In this document: positions 1 through 4,810 of the stretch, piece by piece
Position numbering within the stretch: position 1 is the first letter of the stretch
Layout: each line of letters begins with the position of its first letter
Origin: Microcaldota archaeon
GTDB lineage: Archaea > Micrarchaeota > Micrarchaeia > Micrarchaeales > CABMGC01
Reading direction: 5' to 3'
Length of the DNA: 7,899 nucleotides
Assembly: GCA_028866975.1 (NCBI GenBank)
Contig: JAGWHG010000027.1
Coordinates: 1 to 7,899, forward strand
The notes under the pieces: model-generated
Databases searched by the model: none
What the model was told of the DNA's origin: nothing
The model's input: only the letters and a program-made list of their open reading frames with translations
Position numbers and translations under genes: made by a program

Positions 1-141
1 ATACATGTGGGGGCTCACGCTGAGGATGAACTCCTTTACCTTCTGAAGGTCGCGATCGGTTTTGGAAATGCCCTTGAGCAATTCTGAGAAGTCCGCGATT
101 CTCCTGCCGTCCGCCCTGACAAGCTCGCATCTTTCTGCCAT
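1..141 (-). CDS. Unrecognised protein, N-terminal part only (runs off the left edge)
   Basis: The first 47 codons of a minus-strand gene are open from an ATG at 141-139 to the window edge, starting MAERCELVRADGRRIADFSE. The fragment is charged and ends in a probable helix around KTDRDLQKVKEFI. I do not recognise the family. The start is supported by a Shine-Dalgarno-like GGAGA (complement of 151-155) with a 9-base spacer and by a TATA box (complement of 161-170). A second ATG five bases upstream (146-144) is in another frame that closes after about 37 codons. The gene is divergent from the one at 264. Its real length and function cannot be judged from this window. Confidence 0.6.
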   Translation of the reverse strand, partial: MAERCELVRADGRRIADFSELLKGISKTDRDLQKVKEFILSVSPHMY

Positions 142-160
142 GCCATAGCATCTCCTACGC

Positions 161-170
161 ATTTTATAAG
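161..170 (-). promoter_or_regulatory. TATA box of the left-edge gene
   Basis: On the minus strand this reads CTTATAAAAT, a good archaeal TATA match. Its centre is about 25 bases upstream of the left-edge gene's ATG. A GGAGA at the complement of 151-155 lies between them, so the gene has the elements for either a short leader or a leaderless message. Confidence 0.5.
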
Positions 171-200
171 TATTGTTTAGGGTTTGTTTTCAGGTCTTAG

Positions 201-217
201 GGGCGGTCAAAACGCCC
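201..217. repeat. Small inverted repeat in a divergent promoter region
   Basis: GGGCG and CGCCC flank a 7-base spacer (gtcaaaa) between two divergent genes. A second repeat with the same spacer length, GCCC-(7)-GGGC, lies at 239-253. It overlaps the expected transcription start of the gene at 264. Both contain a half-site resembling GCCCA followed by an A/T tract. They could be operator sites or chance; nothing here names a regulator. Confidence 0.3.
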
Positions 218-228
218 ATTAAGTAACG

Positions 229-237
229 TATTTATAT
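229..237 (+). promoter_or_regulatory. TATA box of the 143-aa gene
   Basis: TATTTATAT is centred about 30 bases upstream of the ATG at 264. That predicts a transcript starting within a few bases of the start codon, so a leaderless or nearly leaderless message. No Shine-Dalgarno is visible before 264. Confidence 0.6.
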
Positions 238-263
238 GGCCCAAATAAAGGGCAATTGATTAC

Positions 264-695
264 ATGGGCGGGCTGAAAACAAAGCACATGATGGTTAACA
301 ATGTCATGGTCATAGATTCAAGGCCGTACGTATGCGTTCACAACATCGAAGGGGCGCTAGGCGAAGTCAAGGACTACCTCAATGCGGATTATAACCGATA
401 TAGGACGCTCATGCTGCTATCCAACATGGGCTTTGAGAAGGGGCTGATAGTGCGCAATTCCAGCGGCGTCTATGTCCAAGACAATCTGACAAAACTCATC
501 ATGGAGTGCGAGCCGACAAAGTACAAGATCCTCGAAAGGATCGCATCGAAATACGGCATCAGGAACCTAAGCATCGCATTTGAGCGCGTGCTGCACGAGA
601 AGAGCTACTTCACCTCGCCAGAATATCTGAATGCGATAATGCCAAACGCACTCAGCCCTGCAATGAACGATTTCATAAAGTCGCGCAGGTCATGA
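264..695 (+). CDS. Unrecognised 143-aa protein
   Basis: An open frame of 143 residues starts at ATG 264, placed correctly for a leaderless message from the TATA box at 229-237. I do not recognise the family. The protein looks soluble: no signal peptide, no membrane segment and no metal-binding cysteine pair. The N-terminal half reads as mixed strand and helix (NVMVIDSRPYVCVHNIEG, then a helical YNRYRTLMLLSNMGF). The C-terminal half is mostly helical and basic (PTKYKILERIASKYGI), ending in FIKSRRS. The segment YRTLMLLSNMG with KYKILERIASKYGI could be part of a winged-helix or other small helical DNA-binding fold, but that is weak. In-frame methionines at residues 9 and 10 are alternative starts. 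Sixteen bases separate its stop from the next small gene, so the two are probably co-transcribed. Confidence 0.7.
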   Translation: MGGLKTKHMMVNNVMVIDSRPYVCVHNIEGALGEVKDYLNADYNRYRTLMLLSNMGFEKGLIVRNSSGVYVQDNLTKLIMECEPTKYKILERIASKYGIRNLSIAFERVLHEKSYFTSPEYLNAIMPNALSPAMNDFIKSRRS

Positions 696-699
696 ACAG

Positions 700-706
700 G
701 GCGGTG
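700..706 (+). promoter_or_regulatory. Shine-Dalgarno deciding a GTG start
   Basis: GGCGGTG matches the archaeal consensus GGAGGTG with one mismatch and lies five bases before the GTG at 712. It is the main evidence that the following 52-codon frame is translated and that GTG, not ATG, is its start. Confidence 0.5.
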
Positions 707-711
707 TAAAA

Positions 712-870
712 GTGGCAAAGAGGGCAACCAAAAATCAAAGCGAGGCGCAGCTGCTTGCCAGATTAGGGCATCTCAACAGGAAAGAGGAACGGCAATCTGA
801 GGAGAATTGCGCCGAACGCCAAAGAATTTTGCGCCAGCTCGCAAAGGTGCTGAGGAGCCAGGGCAGATGA
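712..870 (+). CDS. Small basic charged protein, 52 aa, GTG start
   Basis: A 52-codon frame runs from GTG 712 to TGA 868-870. There is no ATG in this frame between the upstream stop at 676-678 and the GTG, and a Shine-Dalgarno-like GGCGGTG lies five bases upstream. The product starts VAKRATKNQSEAQLLARLGH and is rich in Arg, Lys, Glu and Gln, so it probably forms a charged helix. It has one cysteine, no membrane segment and no motif I recognise. It lies 16 bases after the 143-aa gene, on the same strand, and 43 bases before aIF2-beta, whose own TATA box begins 13 bases after this stop. It fills an otherwise empty gap in a compact region, which supports it. It could still be a chance frame. Confidence 0.5.
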   Translation: MAKRATKNQSEAQLLARLGHLNRKEERQSEENCAERQRILRQLAKVLRSQGR

Positions 871-882
871 ACCTTTATTAAC

Positions 883-890
883 CTTAAAAC
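883..890 (+). promoter_or_regulatory. TATA box of the aIF2-beta / aIF1A operon
   Basis: CTTAAAAC is centred about 27 bases before the TTG at 914, the spacing expected for a leaderless message starting at that codon. Other A/T-rich elements (TTTATTA at 874-880 and GATATAA at 892-898) flank it, so the exact box is uncertain. A promoter in this gap is likely. Confidence 0.5.
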
Positions 891-913
891 CGATATAAGT
901 ACGGTGTTCTTTT

Positions 914-1327
914 TTGGATACTAACTATGACAAGCTACTGGACAGGGCGTTTGCAAAGCTGCCAACGCTTTCTGCGGAGAACGTCGACTTTAAGATACCT
1001 CTTGCGGATTCGATGGTTCAGGGGGCAAAGACGCTGATCAAGAACTTCGGCCAGATAGCAGATGTCGCAAGGCGAGACAAGGCGGAGATGGCAAGATACA
1101 TGGCAAAGGAGCTCGCAGCGCCCACAAGCGTGGAGGAGCAGCGGCTCATAATAAGCTCAAAGGTCAACAGCGACGTGATAAATGCGAAGGTAAAGAAGTA
1201 TTTCGAGACATATGTCATATGCAAGGAGTGCCACAAGCCAGACACCCACATAGAGTCGACCAGCAGGGGCTTCCTTACGATAGTGTGCGAGGCGTGCGGT
1301 GCGCGCTACACGATAAAGCACTACTAA
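914..1327 (+). CDS. eif2b: Translation initiation factor aIF2 subunit beta
   Basis: This is the beta subunit of the archaeal heterotrimeric factor aIF2, which carries initiator Met-tRNA to the small ribosomal subunit. At 137 residues it matches the usual family length (about 135-140). The N-terminus YDKLLDRAFAKLP is the characteristic start of the family. The middle (about 20-95) is the alpha/beta core, and the C-terminus is a C4 zinc ribbon with Cys103, Cys106, Cys125 and Cys128 (CKEC and CEAC). The start is TTG at 914: no ATG occurs nearby in frame, the family N-terminus begins there, and the TATA box at 883-890 is spaced for a leaderless TTG start. It is followed by aIF1A after 13 bases, so two initiation factors share a transcript. 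The stop is the first of five consecutive in-frame stop codons. Confidence 0.95.
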   Translation: MDTNYDKLLDRAFAKLPTLSAENVDFKIPLADSMVQGAKTLIKNFGQIADVARRDKAEMARYMAKELAAPTSVEEQRLIISSKVNSDVINAKVKKYFETYVICKECHKPDTHIESTSRGFLTIVCEACGARYTIKHY

Positions 1328-1339
1328 TAATGATGATAA
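1325..1339 (+). other. Five tandem in-frame stop codons
   Basis: The aIF2-beta frame ends TAA TAA TGA TGA TAA with no sense codon between. The run fills the whole spacer up to one base before the aIF1A ATG. The same bases hold two out-of-frame ATGs (1330 and 1333) eleven and eight bases upstream of the aIF1A start. Confidence 0.9.
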
Positions 1340-1340
1340 A

Positions 1341-1637
1341 ATGCCGTTCCACAAACAAAATATCGAGGTCTCCACTCCGATGCCAAAGCAAGACGAAGTG
1401 GTCGGGACAGTGCGCAGGGCCCTTGGAGCATCGAAGTTTGAGGTTGCATGCACAGACGGCAACATACGCGTCTGCTCCATCCCCGGAAGGCTCAAGAGAA
1501 GGTTCTGGGTCAAGGAGGGCGACGTGGTCTTAGTCAAGCCATGGGTCGTGCAGAGCAACGAGCGCGGGGACATAACATGGCGCTACAGCATCATGGACAA
1601 GGAGAAGCTCAAGGCCAAGGGGATAACCCTACCGTAA
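1341..1637 (+). CDS. eif1a: Translation initiation factor aIF1A
   Basis: This is the archaeal counterpart of eIF1A and relative of bacterial IF1. It binds the small subunit A site and helps start-codon selection. The 98-residue length fits the archaeal family. An OB-fold covers roughly residues 17-85. Recognisable family stretches are DEVVGTVRRALGASKFEVAC, DGNIRVCSIPGRLKRRFWV, EGDVVLVKPW and GDITWRYS. The PGRLKRR loop is the conserved RNA-contacting segment. ATG 1341 is the first in-frame start after the upstream stops. The preceding GATGATA is a weak Shine-Dalgarno at best, so translation may depend on coupling to aIF2-beta. The stop codon directly abuts the stop of the convergent gene, with no intergenic bases. 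Confidence 0.96.
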   Translation: MPFHKQNIEVSTPMPKQDEVVGTVRRALGASKFEVACTDGNIRVCSIPGRLKRRFWVKEGDVVLVKPWVVQSNERGDITWRYSIMDKEKLKAKGITLP

Positions 1638-2453
1638 CTACTGGAACTCCGTTATTTTCATAAGCTCCTGCTTTATCTTTTGGCCTATGTGGTTGTGCCA
1701 GACGCTCGGATCACGCTCAAGCCTCGCACCAGGCATTCTCCTCAGGGCCTTCATCTCCCGCTTGAGCATGCTCATCCTTGCCATGTCCTTGAAGCGGTTC
1801 TCCTGCTTGTCGAATGCTCCTGGCATTTCCATGTATCTGTCGCACACCTTGCTGATGTCGCTAATCCCAAACCTTCTCTCGAATTCCTCGCGCTTAAGGT
1901 CGGTTACCAGTACAAAGAAGATGTCATGATTGTTTTGGTGCATCATCTGCATCTTTCTGACCAGCATCTCCTCTTTTTTGGCCAAAGTGGCAGGGCTCCG
2001 ATACCTATACCCCATGTTTGCATCGTTCCTGTGGCTATAGAGCATGGCATTGTCTCTTCGTATCCTTTCAAACCCGTGCACGTCCATCATCAGCATCTTG
2101 CTCCTGTCTACATAGATGTTCGTCCAGGCATCTGGGTTGTACATTCTGCCCAGCTCTGGCATCATGAAGTATACCGGCTCAAATGCCACTCTTACCCCGA
2201 TCCTTAGCAGAGCGGTGCTTAGCAGCACCTCGGCGTCCGTTCTCGGGCTTCGGTAGGGATTGTGCGTGTAGATTCCGCTTCCAGATAGTTCTAGCCTATG
2301 CGCCGGCGGAATTATTTTCGCAAGCCTGTCTACAAAATATGGGTTCGAAATCCTGCGCAAAAAATTCCTCGACTCAAGGTTCGCAGAATTGTAAATATGG
2401 ATGGCTGCGCCTTCTTGTGACGGCTGCTTGGCCAGCTGCACGCGAGTTCGCAT
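1638..2453 (-). CDS. Unrecognised 271-aa protein, possible PD-(D/E)XK-fold nuclease
   Basis: I do not recognise a named family. Residues 72-128 are arranged like a PD-(D/E)XK nuclease core. A helix contains Glu75 (TDAEVLLSTALLRIGV) and is followed by a strand VAFEPVYF. Then come YNPDAW with Pro107-Asp108, and a hydrophobic strand ending in Asp124-Val-His126-Gly (MLMMDVHGF). A later strand, DIFFVLVTD, falls at about 177-185. In this reading Asp108 and Asp124 would bind metal, and His126 would stand where lysine is usual. The C-terminal third is helical, very basic and methionine-rich. This is inference from residue spacing, not a family match. The ATG at 2453 is spaced for a leaderless message from a TATA box at the complement of 2473-2482. 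The gene is 42 bases downstream of RIO1, so read-through is possible. Its stop abuts aIF1A. Confidence 0.75.
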   Translation of the reverse strand: MRTRVQLAKQPSQEGAAIHIYNSANLESRNFLRRISNPYFVDRLAKIIPPAHRLELSGSGIYTHNPYRSPRTDAEVLLSTALLRIGVRVAFEPVYFMMPELGRMYNPDAWTNIYVDRSKMLMMDVHGFERIRRDNAMLYSHRNDANMGYRYRSPATLAKKEEMLVRKMQMMHQNNHDIFFVLVTDLKREEFERRFGISDISKVCDRYMEMPGAFDKQENRFKDMARMSMLKREMKALRRMPGARLERDPSVWHNHIGQKIKQELMKITEFQ

Positions 2454-2472
2454 AGTTTATATCAAATGAAAA

Positions 2473-2482
2473 GTTTTTATAG
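2473..2482 (-). promoter_or_regulatory. TATA box of the 271-aa gene
   Basis: On the minus strand this reads CTATAAAAAC, centred about 24 bases upstream of the ATG at 2453. It lies in the 42-base gap after the RIO1 stop. It suggests the 271-aa gene has its own leaderless promoter, whether or not RIO1 transcripts also run into it. Confidence 0.6.
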
Positions 2483-2495
2483 ATTCTATACAACT

Positions 2496-3254
2496 TCAGG
2501 CAGTTATCTTCGCGTACGTTTCCTCCTCATCAATCCCGAGCCCGTATTTTTTGTTGAAGTGGTTGACTATGTTGCGCACGTCCCTCCTAAGAAACTCCAC
2601 GGCATTTGGGTGTTGCGTCACAACCGCCTGCCCAAAATCTATTATGTACGGCACCCCATCGCGCATCAGTATGTTGTATTCGCTCATGTCCGCATGCACC
2701 AGCTCATTATCGTACAGTCTTTTTACGTCCGTAATTATTGTGTTGAACACCTTCCTGGGGTCCTCAAGCACAACGTTTTTCAGCTGTGGCGCCACTCTGC
2801 CATTGCTGCCAATGAACTCCATCGCTATCACGTTGCCGTTGAAGTAGTAGGGCTTGGGCGCATGCACCTTGGCGTAATCTGCTATCTTGAGATTGCCATA
2901 CTCCTTCTTGCACCACTCGTTTACTATCCAAAAGATCTCCCTCTTGATCTTTGGGAAGCGCGGGTCGCCTATCATGTACTCCGTGCGCGAGAAGAACTTC
3001 GATGTCTCTATCCTAAATATTTTGACCGCGACATAGTCCTCTTTGACCGCGCTGCCGGAGTCGGCGAGATACACGTCCCCTTCCTTGCCCTTTGCGATGA
3101 GAAAGCCGAGGCGCGATATTATCTTGTGCGAGAAGAGCTTCTCTATTCGCAGCATCGTCCGGTTGTCAAACACCCCCTCCTCTATGACGAGCTGCTCTTT
3201 GAGCATGTGCTTTTCCCTGCTGGGCCTCTTCCTCTTGCTGACTCGCTGCGCCAT
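2496..3254 (-). CDS. rio1: RIO1-type atypical serine protein kinase/ATPase
   Basis: RIO1 proteins are atypical kinases or ATPases acting in late small-subunit ribosome maturation. At 252 residues this fits archaeal RIO1. The nucleotide loop is GKEGDVY (56-62), Lys78 lies in YVAVKIF, and GDPRFP (96-101) matches the RIO1 flexible-loop signature. MEFIGSNGRVAPQLKN is the hinge region. HADMSEYNIL holds catalytic Asp189 and Asn194, and YIIDFGQAV holds metal-binding Asp206, which is phosphorylated in related enzymes. SEYN and the lack of an N-terminal winged helix favour RIO1 over RIO2. IIDFGQ replaces the more usual IDVSQ, a mild variation. I chose ATG 3254 because it gives the usual length and a basic N-terminus. 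An upstream in-frame extension to 3371 would cross the divergent promoter. No TATA box is well placed for 3254, and Met17 (3206) is the alternative. Confidence 0.93.
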   Translation of the reverse strand: MAQRVSKRKRPSREKHMLKEQLVIEEGVFDNRTMLRIEKLFSHKIISRLGFLIAKGKEGDVYLADSGSAVKEDYVAVKIFRIETSKFFSRTEYMIGDPRFPKIKREIFWIVNEWCKKEYGNLKIADYAKVHAPKPYYFNGNVIAMEFIGSNGRVAPQLKNVVLEDPRKVFNTIITDVKRLYDNELVHADMSEYNILMRDGVPYIIDFGQAVVTQHPNAVEFLRRDVRNIVNHFNKKYGLGIDEEETYAKITA

Positions 3255-3260
3255 CAAACC

Positions 3261-3270
3261 ATTATAAATA
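3261..3270 (+). promoter_or_regulatory. TATA box of the HTH-XPF operon
   Basis: ATTATAAATA is centred about 36 bases before the TTG at 3302. It predicts transcription from about 3291, giving a leader of about 10 bases that holds a Shine-Dalgarno-like AGGGGATG at 3292-3299. The element also reads well on the other strand (TATTTATAAT). From there it would start RIO1 transcripts near 3242, inside the RIO1 frame as called. Confidence 0.5.
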
Positions 3271-3301
3271 GATTCGAGTAAAAAGGTTAATAGGGGATGC
3301 A

Positions 3302-3658
3302 TTGCAGGTTCTGAACTACAAGGCGGCGATACTTTCTGCATACAAGCCAGATTCCGAAGGAATGTACCCAAGGATATCGGACCTATCCACCAGGTTTGGA
3401 CTTGGCAGGTCCACAGTGGTGAGCATACTAAGCTCTAAAAGGAACGAATTGATCCAAGAGATGTTCAATAAAAAAGTAGATACACACACAATATCTGATC
3501 GGCTGGACATGACATTGCAAACGGTAAAGAACAAGATCACAAACCTAAGGCACAAGGAGGAGGCGAAAAAGCGCGATGAGGCCTCAAAGAGGGTAATCGA
3601 GCCAAACAACGTCTTTCCGGCATCCATATTGAAGAAGGGTTTTGTAAGAACCGGCTAA
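3302..3658 (+). CDS. Protein with two helix-turn-helix segments
   Basis: A 118-residue protein begins at TTG 3302. The TTG follows AGGGGATG with only a few bases between, and no ATG precedes it in frame after a stop at 3269. Met21 (ATG 3362) is the alternative start. The first HTH-like segment is about 24-46 (RISDLSTRFGLGRSTVVSIL). The second is about 60-84 (DTHTISDRLDMTLQTVKNKI) and resembles the LuxR or sigma-region-4 type. The tail is strongly charged and basic. It is likely a DNA-binding protein, but I do not recognise a specific family. It lies 8 bases upstream of the XPF nuclease on the same strand, so the two are almost certainly co-transcribed. It could be an autoregulator or a partner that brings the nuclease to DNA; this is inference. 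Confidence 0.75.
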   Translation: MQVLNYKAAILSAYKPDSEGMYPRISDLSTRFGLGRSTVVSILSSKRNELIQEMFNKKVDTHTISDRLDMTLQTVKNKITNLRHKEEAKKRDEASKRVIEPNNVFPASILKKGFVRTG

Positions 3659-3666
3659 GTGACAAA

Positions 3667-4299
3667 ATGCAGCCCAAGGTCATAATTGATAATCGGGAGC
3701 GAAATCTGCAGATAATCCAAGGACTTGAGCAGAGCGGCGTCGAGCTCTCCTTTGCGCAGCTGCCAGTTGGAGACTATATACTATCCAACAGGGTGTGCGT
3801 GGAGCGCAAGACATCTTCTGATCTCGAGGGCTCCATAATCAATGCAAGGCTTTTTGACCAGTTGGAGAGGCTCAAGGCAAGCTTCGAAAAGCCGATACTG
3901 CTAATCGAGGGCAATGACTTTAGGATGAATGCAAATGTGATATTGGGCACCACGCTGAAGGTGTACCTTGACTATAACATGCCCGTGGTGTGGTCCACAG
4001 ATGCGCTCGAAACAGCGGACATACTAGCAACAATATCCCGCAGGGAGCAGGTTCACAAGCAGCACGAGCCAAGGCTTGTCGGCATAAAGAAGGCATACAC
4101 CGAGGACCAATGGCAGCTGCTCATATTGGGTTCAATACCCGGAGTCGGAACAAAGCTTGCCCACAACATGCTAAAGCACTTTAGGAGCATACGCAACATC
4201 GCTCTTGCGGATGTGGCGGAACTTGCAAAGATAGAGAAGATCGGCGAGAAAAAAGCCGCCAGGATATACCAGATACTCAATACGGAATACGAAGCGTAA
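3667..4299 (+). CDS. xpf: XPF/ERCC4-family structure-specific endonuclease, short form
   Basis: XPF-family enzymes dimerise and cut branched or flapped DNA in repair and fork processing. At 210 residues this has only the nuclease and helix-hairpin-helix parts, like the short crenarchaeal type, and lacks the helicase domain of euryarchaeal Hef. The nuclease domain (about 1-135) has Asp8 in IIDNRE, Gly35-Asp36 in PVGDYIL, and the signature Glu46-Arg47-Lys48 plus Asp52 (VERKTSSD), all intact. The paired hairpin region (about 148-206) shows SIPGVGTKLAHNML and IEKIGEKKAARIYQIL. Short XPFs of Crenarchaeota use PCNA through a C-terminal PIP motif. Here the protein ends right after the last hairpin (LNTEYEA) with no visible PIP box. 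It follows the double-HTH gene by 8 bases. It converges on the Cgi121-like gene with a 2-base gap. Confidence 0.94.
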   Translation: MQPKVIIDNRERNLQIIQGLEQSGVELSFAQLPVGDYILSNRVCVERKTSSDLEGSIINARLFDQLERLKASFEKPILLIEGNDFRMNANVILGTTLKVYLDYNMPVVWSTDALETADILATISRREQVHKQHEPRLVGIKKAYTEDQWQLLILGSIPGVGTKLAHNMLKHFRSIRNIALADVAELAKIEKIGEKKAARIYQILNTEYEA

Positions 4300-4300
4300 T

Positions 4301-4317
4301 ATCAGAGAAGTTCTGAT
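4301..4317. terminator. Hairpin at a convergent gene junction
   Basis: ATCAGA and TCTGAT form a perfect 6-bp inverted repeat with a 5-base loop (gaagt). It starts two bases after the XPF stop and includes the last codons and stop of the opposing Cgi121-like gene. It could mark the 3' end of both transcripts. No long T tract follows on either side, so a classic terminator is not shown. Confidence 0.3.
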
Positions 4318-4736
4318 GCTACACCCTGGGCCACATCCAAATCGAATCTCAATGCCATCTTTTTCATTGCCCAGATTCCTAGTCTTGGCTTTGCGGCACC
4401 GGCCATCTTGTTGCTTGTCGCAAACATCACAAAGCGACTACTGCTCTTTACGCCGCATTTTGATATCGCCTTTGCGATATTCGGCTCTCCTGCCACGAAG
4501 ATGAGCATCTCTTTTGCTATGCCATTGCTCCTCATCACCTTCTCATTTCCCCTAACCACGGAATTAAAGTATGCGGGAAGTAGTTTTTGCACAATCTCGG
4601 CCCTGTCATCAAAGAGCTGCACAAAATCAGTGCTTTTTGATAGTTTTGAGGCCCCCTTGACCAGTTCTGCGATGTCTTTCTTAGAGCTGCAAAGATAGCA
4701 CTGCGGAGATAGTTTTTCAACGTTTAGGGGTGCCAT
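4302..4736 (-). CDS. cgi121: KEOPS complex subunit Cgi121-like protein
   Basis: Cgi121 is an accessory subunit of KEOPS, which makes N6-threonylcarbamoyladenosine at position 37 of ANN-decoding tRNAs; it binds tRNA and contacts Bud32. The 144-residue length fits the family. The best match is at about 75-96, AKEMLIFVAGEPNIAKAISK followed by CGV, which parallels the family pattern E-hydrophobic-hydrophobic-aG-x-x-x-I-x-x-A-hydrophobic-x-x-x-G. The flanking helices also fit. The N-terminal CYLC pair (Cys13, Cys16) is not typical of the family and has no partner pair. The start is ATG 4736, in a divergent gap with S8e; a weak TATA (complement of 4762-4770) is spaced for a leaderless message. No other KEOPS gene is in the window. 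The assignment is a family-pattern call, less certain than the neighbours. Confidence 0.72.
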   Translation of the reverse strand: MAPLNVEKLSPQCYLCSSKKDIAELVKGASKLSKSTDFVQLFDDRAEIVQKLLPAYFNSVVRGNEKVMRSNGIAKEMLIFVAGEPNIAKAISKCGVKSSSRFVMFATSNKMAGAAKPRLGIWAMKKMALRFDLDVAQGVASELL

Positions 4737-4781
4737 GCGAACAGCTTAAATTCTTTTTCCGACATATGATAATACGGCTTA

Positions 4782-4791
4782 TCCATTTAAG
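4782..4791 (+). promoter_or_regulatory. Probable TATA box of the S8e operon
   Basis: TCCATTTAAG is centred about 24 bases before the S8e ATG at 4811. That would give a leaderless or very short leader. GTGAT at 4803-4807 matches part of the Shine-Dalgarno consensus but stands only three bases from the ATG. The box is weaker than others in the window. Confidence 0.4.
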
Positions 4792-4810
4792 CCTGTTTCT
4801 AAGTGATTGA

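Noticed and set aside
1219..1533. Plus-strand frame overlapping the end of aIF2-beta and most of aIF1A
   Set aside because: It is out of frame with two confidently identified genes, and its product is low-complexity and basic.
2466..3281. Long plus-strand frame of 271 codons opposite RIO1
   Set aside because: It is a mirror of the RIO1 coding frame, whose kinase motifs are unmistakable; the plus-strand product resembles nothing and has no promoter.
3255..3371. In-frame upstream extension of RIO1 by 39 residues
   Set aside because: It crosses the divergent promoter and the start of the HTH gene, has low similarity to any RIO1 N-terminus, and the protein already has normal length from 3254.
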